Assembly: GCA_001804815.1 (NCBI GenBank)
Contig: MHBI01000025.1
Coordinates: 62,001 to 126,000 of the forward strand
Source: Lentisphaerae bacterium GWF2_50_93
GTDB lineage: Bacteria; Verrucomicrobiota; Lentisphaeria; Victivallales; GWF2-50-93
Direction of reading: 5' to 3'
Length of the DNA: 64,000 nucleotides
Under the pieces are notes generated by a model. That model saw nothing but the letters and a program-made list of their open reading frames with translations. It was not told the DNA's origin and made no database searches. The position numbers and the translations under genes were made by a program. Positions 57,601 through 64,000 of the stretch are shown here, piece after piece. Every line of letters starts with the position of its first letter. Within the stretch, counting starts at the first letter, position 1.

Positions 57601-60600
57601 ACAGGTTCCCGCCGGCATCCACGTCTATGCCATAATTGCGCGGATTTCCTGGCGCCGTTGCGCTCGAAGAGTAGGTCATGATCTTCTTCGCAAAGAGGCA
57701 TACGCCGTCCGTATTATACTTCGCAAGGCATATCCCGATGTCGGGAGAATATATTCTTATATTCCCTAAATCAACGGAACCTGTGCTGAACGCCGCCGAC
57801 AAATAGGCATTTCCTGAACTGTCGACTGCAAGATCCATGTTCGAATTGGGATCATCTGCAGACATCTTCTGGATCCACTGGACCACGCCGGCGGAACTTA
57901 TCTTCCCGATATTCGTCCTGACCATCGGAGACGAGATATCATCAAGTTCAACATCTCCGAGGATGAAGCCTTTCATGTACGTGCCTGTAAAGTACAAGTT
58001 GCCCGAGGCATCAAAGTTTAGCGCCCTTGCAGAAACACCCTCTCCTCCGATCGAATTGATCGCCATCAGGCAGCTTCCATCCGAATCATACGCGGCAACG
58101 AACATATTCCATTGCATATCGCCCTGCAGGGTGATGTCGCCAAAGCTTATCTGTCCAAGTCCACTCAAGGCACCACCTATTGCAGCCTTGCCATCTGGAG
58201 CTACTGCAACAGCCAGACCGTACGCCATGATTGTATCTGCTCCAACGCCCTTTAACCACTGGCATGAACCATCAGCACCGTCTATCTTGGCAAGGAACAC
58301 ATTTGCCGACGCTCCAACAGGATTGACAGTCTCAGGCACGATGGCAAGAGGAGTCGTCATGAAAAATCCGGTCAGGTAGGCGTGCCCTGAATTGTCGACT
58401 GCAAGACATTCCGAGGTTAATTCAGCATTTTCGAACTGTATTGCCCATTGTACCGCGCCTGACGGGTCGAACTTCGCGACAAAACTTGAGTCGACGATAC
58501 TGTCGAGAGGTGGTTCAGCCCCGAAAGTTAACCTGCCGGTGAAATCTCCAGCCATATAGATGTTGCCGGAGGAGTCGAGTGCCATGCTCCTGAGGATGAA
58601 GCCATTAAGAGTATCGCAGCTGGCCGGATTGACAGCCATCGTGCAGGTGCCGGAGGAATTGTATTTCGCTATGTAGATGTCCTGCGCCCCTACGAGAGCG
58701 AGTGAAGTTGTTCCAAAAGTGGCGTTTAAGGACATCACGCCTGCGACTATGGCATTGCCGTCAGGGTCCGTCTTGATGCTGCGCGGTTCATTGCTTGAAT
58801 CGCCGGTTGTGCGTTCCGCCCACTGGAATGCAGGCGCGAAGAAGGCGGTGACGTCCGCTTCATCCTCCATAGGACCAAGGGTTACACTGGTTTCTGGGCT
58901 GAGCAGATCGGCTATTGCCGTTCCACCGGTCACAACGTTGTCCCAGTTCTGGAAGACCCATCCCCCAACCGGGATGGCGCTGATCGGGATGTCCACCATG
59001 CCCCTGGTGAACAATGCTGGACCAGTACCGGGATCAGTCGTGCCTCCGAATGCCGGCAATGAAGCCATGTTCAGGGTCACGGCAGAATATTTAAAGACGG
59101 CGGTGATTGTCGCGGGTTTGCCGATGCTGACAGTGGTGCTTGGAAACTGACCGGCGAGTTGGATGTCTGTATCATTGGTGTCGTACCGCCACTCGACGAA
59201 CTCATAGCCGCTGAGAGGTGTCGCCGTGATCGGAGTCCAGGTGCCGATGCCGGGGGTGACTTCCTGCGGTGTCGCAGGGGTCACTGTCCCGGCCCCTTTG
59301 GGCTCAGTGGTGACAGTCAAAGTAGTCAAACTCGAGAAAAAGGCCCTGTATTCCATATCAGTGCCGGCAAGATAGACTGTCGTGCTTTGAGCGTACAAAT
59401 CAGATATTGTTCCTCCAGTTCCGGATATGCTTCCCCAGCTTGCAAACCTGTATCCTGGATGCGGAGTGGCGGCTATGCTGATAGCATCGCCCTTGCTGTA
59501 CGGCGTAGGTGTATTTTCCGCAGGCGCAGTCGAACCATTTCCATCTGTTGTCAATGTCAGGTTTAGCATGCCGGTTGGTGCGAAGTTCGCAGTAACGGTA
59601 TCGTCACCATAAACAGTAATAGTTGTCTGGGGCAGTCCCGCATTCGCAAATGTCACCCTTCCGTCCGTACTGGTCCAATTCACGAAATAGCTGATCGCAG
59701 GAACCGAAGTTGCCGTGATCTGTACTGTCTCGCCGGCCGAGAAGGCGGTCCGCCCTGTCGGCGTAACGGTACCGTCACCGGATGCGGCCATCGTAATGAA
59801 CGCCGTCTGGCTGGTTGCGAAGTGCACAGTGACCGTCGCGTCGCCGGTAAGCCTGACGTATGTGGTGGACATATACTGGTCCGTGAACGTCGCGTTCGCG
59901 GGCGATGTCCAGCTGACAAAGTGGTATCCGTCATTTGCGGTAGCGCTGATCTTGTAAGGTTCGCCAGCCGCAACAGCCACAGTGGTCGCGTTTGTCATCC
60001 CGCCAAAAACGGGGTCTGATACAATAGTAAGATTATAGTATGTGGTGTTAGGTGTGAAATTCGCAGTGATAGCCGAGTTCTCCGTCAATGTGGCATATGT
60101 CTCAGGCGAAGCGCTGTCTGCAAATGTCGCAGCTCCGGATGTGACCGTCCAGTTGACGAAATGATATCCGTTTCCGGCTTCCGCCGTTATGAACCACGGC
60201 TCTCCTACACTTACAAGGACAGGATGCTCAGGCGTTGTGGTTCCGGATCCGGAGACGGCAGGCGTCAGCGTATATGCCGCACCGTCAGCCGCAAAAGTCG
60301 CTTCAACATTCACATTATCGGCTGTAAGCCTCATGCGTGTCTCAGGAAGGTTGGCTTTGCCAAACGTAGCTCCTGCGCCATCGGGAATCCATTCCACGAA
60401 ATGATAACCTGGGTTGGCGGTCGCAGAGATCTCCTTCCACTCATCGGAATATACTTGAACCGGCCCGTTCGGGTACACGCTCCCCTGCCCGTTGGTGTAG
60501 ACATATGCATTATAGAAAGTGCCGGTATTCAGAGAAGCGTTCAATGTGACGGTCGCGTCATCGGAGAGCGTGACCGTTGTCTCAACCAGAGCGGCATCGC

Positions 60601-63600
60601 CGATTACAGGAGCGCCTGACGTAGGATCCCAGTTCACGAAATGGTAGCCCTTGCTGATGTCGGCGGATATGGTGAACGGTTCGCCTTTAAGCACCGACAT
60701 TGTTCCGACCATCGGACTTATCTGCGCACTATCGGCGGTTCCGAGGACAAGCGTCAGGTTCGCATAGTTGTCTGCAGCTGGCAGCCTGGCAATGAAGACG
60801 TCGTTGGAAGATATGAAGGTGTCAACGTCAAGGTTCACCCCGTCGCCATTAATCATCCCTGCCATATACATGTTGCCGCTGGCGTCGTTGTCTATCCCGT
60901 AGTCGCGGTCAGTACCGGAATATACAGTTGTCACCTTCTTTGCAAGCATGCATTCGCCGTTTGCATCATACTTCGCAAGATAAAGTCCGCCATGGCTGTC
61001 GAAGAGTGTATATTCACCGAATCTCGCTCCCTCCGGCAAGCTGAAATTGAACAACGATGTCACATATGCATTCCCAACACCGTCAACAGCAAGTGATACG
61101 GTTGGAGCCATCGAGTCAAGCATAGGCAGCTGCTTCATCCACATGCCTGTACCGTCCGGCGCGATCTTTCCGATGTTCACCTCATCAGATGCCGACAAGT
61201 CATCTGGCAGGGCAATTCCAGCAAGACTGATGGCGCCCATGTTGACGCCTGCGAAGTATGTGTTACCGTAGGCATCGATGTCCAAGGCCATCAGCGATGC
61301 CGCTCCGCTCGTAGTGGATTCTGAATTCATCGCGTTCACGCAGGTTCCGGAAGCGTCATACACCGCCAGGAACATCCTGGATTCATTGACACTGGTTATG
61401 TTATGCGCCTCGAAGGCGACCAATCCTGGATTCGCAACATATCCACCTATTACGGAGTTGCTGCCGTCAGGAGTGACCGCGACCGCCAGACTGTGTACTT
61501 CTATCCCGTCAGTTCCGGCCGTTCTGATCCATGCGCAGTTTCCGTCTGTGTCGAGCTTGGCGAGGAACGAATTCCACAATGCACCTGTCGGATTTGCCGT
61601 CTCCGAGTTCAAGCCGATCGTCAGGATGGTCGGCGACATGAAGGAGCCGGTCAGATACACGTTGCCTTCAGTATCCGACACAAGCCATTCGGAACTGGTC
61701 GAGATTTCATTGATCTGCATCTTCCACTGGAGGACTCCGGCGGAATTGAACTTCGCCACGAAATGGGACTCCGATCCGGCGGGAAGCGTCCCGTCCGCAA
61801 ACGTCAAATCGCTTGTGTAGGTGCCGCCGACATAGATATTGCCAAGCGAATCCACCGCAAGGCCTTTGGGATTTATGTTGTCCGAGGTGCTGCTGGCAGG
61901 ATTTATCGCCATCGTGCAGGTTCCGGAGGAATTATATCTCGCTATGAACATGTCCTGCGAACCCGCCCTCGTAAGAGTGAATGATCCGAAAGTCGTATTG
62001 TCGCCCATCCTGCCTGCGACAAGCACATTTCCAGCCGCATCGGCCTTCATGCTGCGCAGTTCGCTGTAATCACCGGTCGATCGCTTCGCCCATTGGAACG
62101 ATGGCGCAAAGAGCGCATTTGCAAAGACATCTTCATTCCAAGCCGCAAGTTCTATCGAGGTCGATGAGGCAGTAACATCGTTTATCCCGGGGACTGGGTT
62201 CATAAAAGTCGCCCAGTTCTGGAACACATATCCAGGAATCGGTGCCGCAGATATCGGAATGGGCACACCAGTGTTCACAAACGTCACGCCCAGGGACGGA
62301 CTTGTAAAACCGCCGACAGCAGGCAATGAGGACATATGCAGCGCCGCCTGCGATGTCCTGAAATGCGCAGTCACAGTACCGTTGCCGGTGACAGCCGTTA
62401 TGAAAGTCACAGGTATTCCAGGTGCATCAACTACGACTCCACCAGTGGATTCCCAATAGTCAAAGACATATCCCGCCCCTGCCGTCGCCGTGATATCCTG
62501 CGGAGTACCTATGGTGACTGACATGAGACCGCCTGGTTCCAGCGTACCAGCCCCATAAGGCTCGGTTCCGGCAAATACGTCCGCGGTTGTCGACGTTACT
62601 GCTGTCAGCGTAGCATCACCATTGATGACTGCCCAGGTGTCATTGCTGTATATGTTGCCTATGCTCGCCGACCCAGTGATGTTCCACTGGACAAAACGAT
62701 TTCCCACTTCAGGAATCGCAATGAGCTGGAATTCCAAACCCTTCTCTATGGTATACACCGGACCTCCGGGAAATACAGGAAGCGTACCAATATTGGCACT
62801 CAGTGGCGGAAGAACTTCCAATGTGAGATCTGCAGTCTCCATAGCTGCGAAGTTCGCAGTGAGAGTCACATCGCCTATGACCTTTACACCAGAATGCGCA
62901 AAGTTCTCAGCGCCAGTCTCGAAGATGACCGCGTCAGCCGGCAAGGCCGTCCAATTGACAAATCTGAAGAGCGGATCCGGCGTTGCAATCAGCGGAACAG
63001 TCACTCCGGCTTCCAATGTCAGCGCCCCGCCCATCGGATCGGGAGTCATGGTCCCGCTTCCTGACACCACAGGAGTCATGAAGATGGTCTTGTTGTACGC
63101 GAAGTTCGCGGTAACAGTCGCATCGGCGGTAATTCTCGCGTAGGTTTCCGGGGAGTTGGCGTCGATTATCGTCGCGCCTGCACCGGCCGTCCAGTTCACG
63201 AAATGCGAACCTGGTGCAGCAGTTGCTAAAATCAAGGTAGGTTCACCGGCAGCGGCGGAGACGGTAGTACCATTGGTCATTCCACCACTCAATGGGCTGC
63301 AGGCCATCGTCAAAGTGTAATCTTCGATGTTCGGCGCGAAGTTCGCAGTGACTGTCTTGTCGCCAACAAGGACAATCTTCACGAAGGTCTGGGGAGAACT
63401 TGCGTCGATTACCGTCGCGCCCGCGTCGGCCGTCCAGTTCACGAAATGATACCCTGGGCCCGCTTCGGCTGAAATACTGACAGGTCCATTCGCATATATG
63501 CTTACAGGACGGGATGGCGTAACAATTCCAGAACCGGAAACCACAGGAGTCAACGTGAAAACAGATCCACCTGGCGCAAAATTGGCAGTCACGATGCCGT

Positions 63601-64000
63601 CTCCACCGCTGGCCAGCTGGACACGCGTTTCAGGCGAGTCGGTCTTCTCGAAGTTCACATTGACACCGGACCAGTTGACGAACATCGAGCCGGGCTGTGC
63701 TGTCGCGCTTATTTCCTTCCATTCGTCGATATATGCGATGACCGTGCCTGAAGTGGCCAACCCCTGTCCAACTGTATTGAATACTATCGGATAGGCTGTG
63801 TTCGAGTTTATTGCGAAGTTCGCAGTGACTGTCGCGTCGGCAGTTATCGAGGCAGTCGTATCCCGAGAATTTTCATCGGTTATAGTCGCAGTACCGGATG
63901 TAATAGTCCAGTTGACGAAATGGTAGCCTGGATTTGGAACTGCATTGATCGGAGATAACTCACCATCCATGGTGAATGTCGAGCCGAAGGCGGCACCCTT
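45695..64000 (-). CDS. Giant extracellular repeat protein (InlB-B-like repeats and SBBP propellers), 5' end outside the window
   Basis: The frame is open from the window edge for about 6101 codons, and an internal ATG at 63970 is not the true start. In window order, blocks of eight roughly 75-residue InlB-B-like repeats (consensus GYHFVNWT...ATVTANF) alternate with propellers of about 440 residues (SBBP-like blades: VDSSGNIYVAGDF, FLAKLDSSGVCQW). Propellers lie near 62.1-60.8, 58.8-57.5, 55.6-54.3 and 52.3-51.0 kb. After a last eight-repeat block (51.0-49.1 kb) come a pre-peptidase-C-like domain, a fibronectin-III-like domain, a second PPC-like domain, four more FN3-like domains, a third PPC-like domain, a carboxypeptidase-regulatory-like domain (FKGKVVDQDNKGIKDVVVQV) and a unique C-terminus. 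No LPXTG, PEP-CTERM or other sorting tail is seen. Adhesion or surface scaffolding is the likely role. Confidence 0.9.
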   Translation of the reverse strand, partial: KGAAFGSTFTMDGELSPINAVPNPGYHFVNWTITSGTATITDENSRDTTASITADATVTANFAINSNTAYPIVFNTVGQGLATSGTVIAYIDEWKEISATAQPGSMFVNWSGVNVNFEKTDSPETRVQLASGGDGIVTANFAPGGSVFTLTPVVSGSGIVTPSRPVSIYANGPVSISAEAGPGYHFVNWTADAGATVIDASSPQTFVKIVLVGDKTVTANFAPNIEDYTLTMACSPLSGGMTNGTTVSAAAGEPTLILATAAPGSHFVNWTAGAGATIIDANSPETYARITADATVTANFAYNKTIFMTPVVSGSGTMTPDPMGGALTLEAGVTVPLIATPDPLFRFVNWTALPADAVIFETGAENFAHSGVKVIGDVTLTANFAAMETADLTLEVLPPLSANIGTLPVFPGGPVYTIEKGLEFQLIAIPEVGNRFVQWNITGSASIGNIYSNDTWAVINGDATLTAVTSTTADVFAGTEPYGAGTLEPGGLMSVTIGTPQDITATAGAGYVFDYWESTGGVVVDAPGIPVTFITAVTGNGTVTAHFRTSQAALHMSSLPAVGGFTSPSLGVTFVNTGVPIPISAAPIPGYVFQNWATFMNPVPGINDVTASSTSIELAAWNEDVFANALFAPSFQWAKRSTGDYSELRSMKADAAGNVLVAGRMGDNTTFGSFTLTRAGSQDMFIARYNSSGTCTMAINPASSTSDNINPKGLAVDSLGNIYVGGTYTSDLTFADGTLPAGSESHFVAKFNSAGVLQWKMQINEISTSSEWLVSDTEGNVYLTGSFMSPTILTIGLNSETANPTGALWNSFLAKLDTDGNCAWIRTAGTDGIEVHSLAVAVTPDGSNSVIGGYVANPGLVAFEAHNITSVNESRMFLAVYDASGTCVNAMNSESTTSGAASLMALDIDAYGNTYFAGVNMGAISLAGIALPDDLSASDEVNIGKIAPDGTGMWMKQLPMLDSMAPTVSLAVDGVGNAYVTSLFNFSLPEGARFGEYTLFDSHGGLYLAKYDANGECMLAKKVTTVYSGTDRDYGIDNDASGNMYMAGMINGDGVNLDVDTFISSNDVFIARLPAADNYANLTLVLGTADSAQISPMVGTMSVLKGEPFTISADISKGYHFVNWDPTSGAPVIGDAALVETTVTLSDDATVTLNASLNTGTFYNAYVYTNGQGSVYPNGPVQVYSDEWKEISATANPGYHFVEWIPDGAGATFGKANLPETRMRLTADNVNVEATFAADGAAYTLTPAVSGSGTTTPEHPVLVSVGEPWFITAEAGNGYHFVNWTVTSGAATFADSASPETYATLTENSAITANFTPNTTYYNLTIVSDPVFGGMTNATTVAVAAGEPYKISATANDGYHFVSWTSPANATFTDQYMSTTYVRLTGDATVTVHFATSQTAFITMAASGDGTVTPTGRTAFSAGETVQITATSVPAISYFVNWTSTDGRVTFANAGLPQTTITVYGDDTVTANFAPTGMLNLTLTTDGNGSTAPAENTPTPYSKGDAISIAATPHPGYRFASWGSISGTGGTISDLYAQSTTVYLAGTDMEYRAFFSSLTTLTVTTEPKGAGTVTPATPQEVTPGIGTWTPITATPLSGYEFVEWRYDTNDTDIQLAGQFPSTTVSIGKPATITAVFKYSAVTLNMASLPAFGGTTDPGTGPALFTRGMVDIPISAIPVGGWVFQNWDNVVTGGTAIADLLSPETSVTLGPMEDEADVTAFFAPAFQWAERTTGDSSNEPRSIKTDPDGNAIVAGVMSLNATFGTTSLALVGAQDIYIAKYNSSGTCTMAVNPASCDTLNGFILRSMALDSSGNIYMAGDFTGRLTFGAEPPLDSIVDSSFVAKFDPSGAVQWAIQFENAELTSECLAVDNSGHAYLTGFFMTTPLAIVPETVNPVGASANVFLAKIDGADGSCQWLKGVGADTIMAYGLAVAVAPDGKAAIGGALSGLGQISFGDITLQGDMQWNMFVAAYDSDGSCLMAINSIGGEGVSARALNFDASGNLYFTGTYMKGFILGDVELDDISSPMVRTNIGKISSAGVVQWIQKMSADDPNSNMDLAVDSSGNAYLSAAFSTGSVDLGNIRIYSPDIGICLAKYNTDGVCLFAKKIMTYSSSATAPGNPRNYGIDVDAGGNLYMAGWITVDNLYLDAETFISIGSDTFLAKLPGADSYAYLTLALGTADSAEVSPMIGTMSVLKGEPFNISAEVAKGYHLVNWTSTSGSPAIADASALDTTVTLTGDATVTLKADLNTGTFYNLSMDLTGSGSVSPSCVVYSDEWKEISATASAGSHFVGWTNVGGATFGSANSPMTSVKLTADATVTAEFAFDGASYTLTPAISGSGSTQPSHPVLVSSGEPMPITAEAGAGYHFVNWTAGAGSTIVDASSPETYATLTASATITANFSPNTAYYNLTIVSSPTFGGTTMETTVAVASGEPCQISATAAEGYHFTGWTSPANTTFVDANLPTTYVRLSGDATVTANFATNQTVFLTMAASGAGTVTPSSRTALSVGESQQITAIPTDPITTCFVNWSMSGNAIFENTGLPQTNVVLYGDSTVTAYFAAGGMADLTVAVVPALSGTTNPAEGVPMTYDKGEVINLEAYPEAGFKFLNWSINSGNVSIADGNSAFTTAYMTSNASITANFTNTATLTVLSEPAGAGTVTPASPQSLTINDPIPTPINAMPNSGYEFIGWTWSGPATISDDMLASTDVVIMDNASVTANFRYTQATLHMASLPTVGGTTNPPAGTSTINRMEDVPISATPIAGYTFQNWARPECIGGIWDLTSANTIINLDIDDDEAFVTAFFAPSFKWAKRSDGGMSVPRSVKTDAAGNVFVAGTMAGNTSFGSFNLTWVSGQDLFIAKYDSAGACTMAFNPASSMSDISPTGLAVDSTGNIYVGGSFTGDVMFGATPLTDIHNSHFVAKFNSSGVLQWVEQIDEITTTSEWLVADTAGNVYLTGTLSMPTLTISDVTVNRIGMKSNSFLAKLDTDGNCTWIKTAGGSIDVDVLSLAVAVDADGNTAIGGTLSPGIDEVSFGDFDLEGDMTKFRMFIATYDASGTCLSAMNSTGGNASAVALDFDVDGNLYFAGKNEGNISLGGVELPDDWRWVSEANIGKISSSGNVAWMQQLQSLSDNVSLAVDGSGDVFVSSAFDAAPEGTAFGEITLFDMDSGLYVAKYDATGGCLFAKKVVSTSSISGFDRAFGIDIDASGNLLMTGRITNPDPVDLDVDVFTSDSDVFIAKLPGAASYANLTLALGTADSADVKPMVGTMAVLKGEPFNISAEISTGYHFVNWTKSSSLAILEDSTALETTVTLTGDATVTLNAALNTATFYDLTMAVSGSGTSSPSGIVQVYSDEWTDISATAQPGFHFVNWTKTAGATLGSANSPETRVKLTSNATVTAIFDADGASFTLTPAVTGSGSTEPAHPVLVTSGEPTLILAEAGAGYHFVNWTKTAGTIVDANSPVTYATLTGNATITANFAENSAVYCRLSQVASPSYGGTVEGGIITLASGEPCQISATAAAGYHFTGWTAVENATFTDAYVSPTYVRLTGDSTVTANFAPNQTVFLTTAVSGLGSVTPTGRNALSVGESQQITAVPTDILTTYFAGWTVSGNATVANAGLANTSVVLTGDATVTANFAAIGTADLTMTVAGYGTTMPVMPLDPPMTFNKGEPIFINAMPDPGNRFLYWTIMLGDAAIDDLNSANTTAYITGNATINATFSSQATLTMFTEPAGAGTVSPGATQVIDIDNPPFTIPTPIVATANSGYEFIGWTWSGPAAISDDMMASTDVTISDNASVTAHFRYTQATLHLGVLPSAGGTTDPAAGIVLVNRNEPVGLTATFGAGYVFQNWDNLQIMAPMDIASPSANIMLDDFTDEASVNAIFAPSFQWAKRTAGDANNEPRGIKTDSSGSAIVTGVMSSNVSFGMKDLTFVGPGQDIYLATYSPGGSCTMAANPASSDTTISARTMAVDSSGNIYVAGDFSGTATFGALPALVSTPGGSIFITKINSSGTVQWVRQVNDAGINSGSLAVDSSGNVYITGMFWIGPLTIESKSVNQVGIGTNVFLAKLDSSGVCQWLQGAGSSDDVMPINAYVTSVAVNPLGGVSIGGYIMNLGTVDFGDHPVSNTRDYSSFIAEYDASGNCLDAIGASGEALSGSYIMSMKYDNVGNLYFAGVNYGGMSLGGFDLPDDMSGIEKFHLGKLGSDWNTQWIKQLSVADGIDSISIAVDAAGNAYVCAYFDSASGADFGAIKLYDISNGLFIAKFNASGVCSYAKKVLSYNSADPRNFGIDVDAGGNLFMAGRIGIDNVNLDVENFISTDSDTFIARIAGSGSAVMTMAVLPVSTGTVTPPAGNVTVLKGEPINISAEGVPGYDFVNWTKSTYAAVTNVNASVTTATLTADSTVTANFAKKDIILTMAKVGQGTTSPVVGDIAKKGATAIAITATPATGYHFVEWEVIAGSADIVDTSDPTTTLTMYESSTIQALFEINTYDVTFTAGANGTLAGTSPQTVNHGSDCTLVTATPAAGYHFVNWKKGTTIFSTDAALTVTNVTAAADLVANFAINTYAVTFTAGANGSITGTKAQIINHNADCTAVTAVPAANYHFTGWTGDHVGVENPLTLTGITAITNVTANFARDTGTLTMAETGNGDATFTGANPVNTQTLIPIVAVADQYNHFVNWTVTGSATVTSLTTASTTVKLTGAHGSAVTITANFALNTTTLTMAKSGNGGVTPAVGANTVNMTDNVDITATPDANHHFVNWTKTVNPANVVIPDVNDATTTATLTGPATVTATFARDTATLTINPPVNGNAEFTGANPLNTATAVPITAIADENYHFVNWTLDAGLATIADANSAATTVTLDGLHASSVTLSANFAHDQANLTMVANGDGTTTPVAGASVVDTATAVNISAADGVAGVFTNWTVTGNATLGAAATTNANTVTLMGDATVTANFYDSSNDLTPPADSVGIAGAAESSTVYRIVNVPVGTTYMKVWTTDAGGATVDDDCDIYVKPGEIPSTTDYYAKSTRVGWEELIEVTSPIAGDWYILVYGYDAYANVNLNIECSSASVPMKPLTLTASDDQTDRVNVEWTIDAGDGAFAYQVYRSTVNSPELALPVGAPVLKTVATTYQYPDIFPAVTYCQYYYWVKAMTNDDPPLYSAFSESKEGSNTVASTETVIKSGTAVTLSGVAGSIRKYKITVPASSATVPLSVLLDIRTSKGTGDCDLEVLRETTTELKYSRNPGNAELVRYDPPTDGATYIISVIGKSAYTGVSLVAKLYTKAPVVPTLVTASDGTYPDKIIVTWKDVEAASMYEVWRHDAKITVIANIATTATKIAETPDSSFVDNSPLDDIKTYYYWVRAKNSTLGPSLFSANNSGYVSRVPVAPTAITASDATFFDKIVVTWPKVLGATSYLLYRGQDDTDPLNATLIETIDAVSTTITYKYEDMGDDLDLASIYYYWVKSQNDNGASVLFSKYDSGKLKNVAPATVTASDGTFYMKVKITWAAVPGATSYNVYRTDDATLPDPKPVALVANTTSTFAYDDTMVDGTKYFYWVDADYNNVYQSKLSLANSGYAATTIPATLAAPVMKTASKGEYSFIRITWAEVPLAEDYMIYRKGPLDLDYGLPIASNVTDLFYVDSDGALVPGTSYSYRVKANNGTAGKVSLPSAAMSGYAGMATTTDLDAITDDMFTVAYTDTLTDSTMFKITNVPVGTTRLVATAENQATGDGDCDIFAKFNTFPTTTVFNAKGVETIAGGITKDLLVVANPMPGTWYVLFQAVKPFADVDISIRLYSRTDVVLTQTPVDNMVAPFKPVFKGKVVDQDNKGIKDVVVQVRDPIKKTTAYLTTKTDVNGIWTYTANITCEGEHTFDFFVTSFPESGSASWTVKTRKSSMEENKFFDMAEYLSGTVVDLGDAANLDGMQTYLNIRRGFNEAGVVDDGIEAKWYEDTISAASSDTKITDRLDSGLYFLLYGFEGAAAGNAVDKGFNLTATPLLVHVAPGVNQDDVIANLLDQGLVDNVFVQRVNDGGIGVVVVSAINIAGKKSGLLLAKEQIEVLANIAGNTGLTNLDTPEKLGTDTIVQTLSSEISGGAADIGIYVGSFSK

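Noticed and set aside
46409..63794. Many plus-strand frames of 60-290 codons opposite the giant gene
   Set aside because: They mirror the repeat structure of the minus-strand gene, lack ribosome binding sites and show no domains; they are shadows of a repetitive coding strand.
45695..64000. Assembly duplication as the source of the 3.25-kb period
   Set aside because: The copies differ at many residues and in indels while keeping the reading frame, which fits old duplication and not read misplacement.

Overview
The window looks like part of a chromosome from a free-living, polymer-degrading bacterium of the Planctomycetes-Verrucomicrobia-Chlamydiae group, most likely Lentisphaerota. This assignment is inference. 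It rests on several small pseudopilins with an FTLIELLVV(I/V)(A/S)II start and a C-terminal DG(H/S) signature, on very large secreted FlgD-like/beta-propeller/CBM9-like proteins, and on intergenic regions crowded with short palindromic repeats. I recognised no tRNA, rRNA, CRISPR array, transposase or phage gene.

Region by region. (1) 1-2.3 kb: ettA, a translation-factor ABC-F ATPase, flanked by palindromic repeats. (2) 2.3-21.5 kb, minus strand: a secretome locus with an SGNH esterase, a propeller protein, three paralogous giant proteins (1200, 1250 and 1490 aa) that share one C-terminal signature, and three tandem pseudopilin genes. (3) 21.8-27.8 kb, plus strand and divergent from it: an ABC sugar importer whose binding protein is fused to the MalF-type permease and whose MalG-type permease carries a large periplasmic insertion, then a lipoprotein esterase. 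No importer ATPase is present. (4) 27.8-34.8 kb, minus strand: a pseudopilin, a secreted jelly-roll-like protein, a GH30 hydrolase, a small zinc-ribbon protein, deoC, a ribokinase-family kinase and a GH9-like protein, with an AraC-type regulator divergent at the head. (5) 36.4-42.7 kb, plus strand: a LacI-type regulator and a 1102-aa secreted glycosidase-like protein, each preceded by a similar LacI-type operator, then an SseB-like membrane protein and a DUF4034-type protein. (6) 43.4-45.5 kb: ahcY and a cysteine-rich DUF3795-type gene. (7) 45.7-64.0 kb, minus strand: one open frame of more than 6100 codons, cut by the window edge, encoding a giant extracellular protein built from 8 InlB-B-like repeats plus one propeller, iterated.

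The gene set suggests regulated capture, cleavage and uptake of plant or algal polysaccharide: surface binding by CBM9-like domains, de-esterification by the SGNH and alpha/beta hydrolases, glycosidases, an ABC importer, and sugar-responsive regulators.

The most unusual material is non-coding. Three copies of a 112-123 bp element can each fold as a cloverleaf with complementary apical loops. A family of two-armed palindromes includes one copy sitting in frame inside a signal-peptide coding region. There are also paired inverted arrays of a degenerate GGATGAATGG motif.
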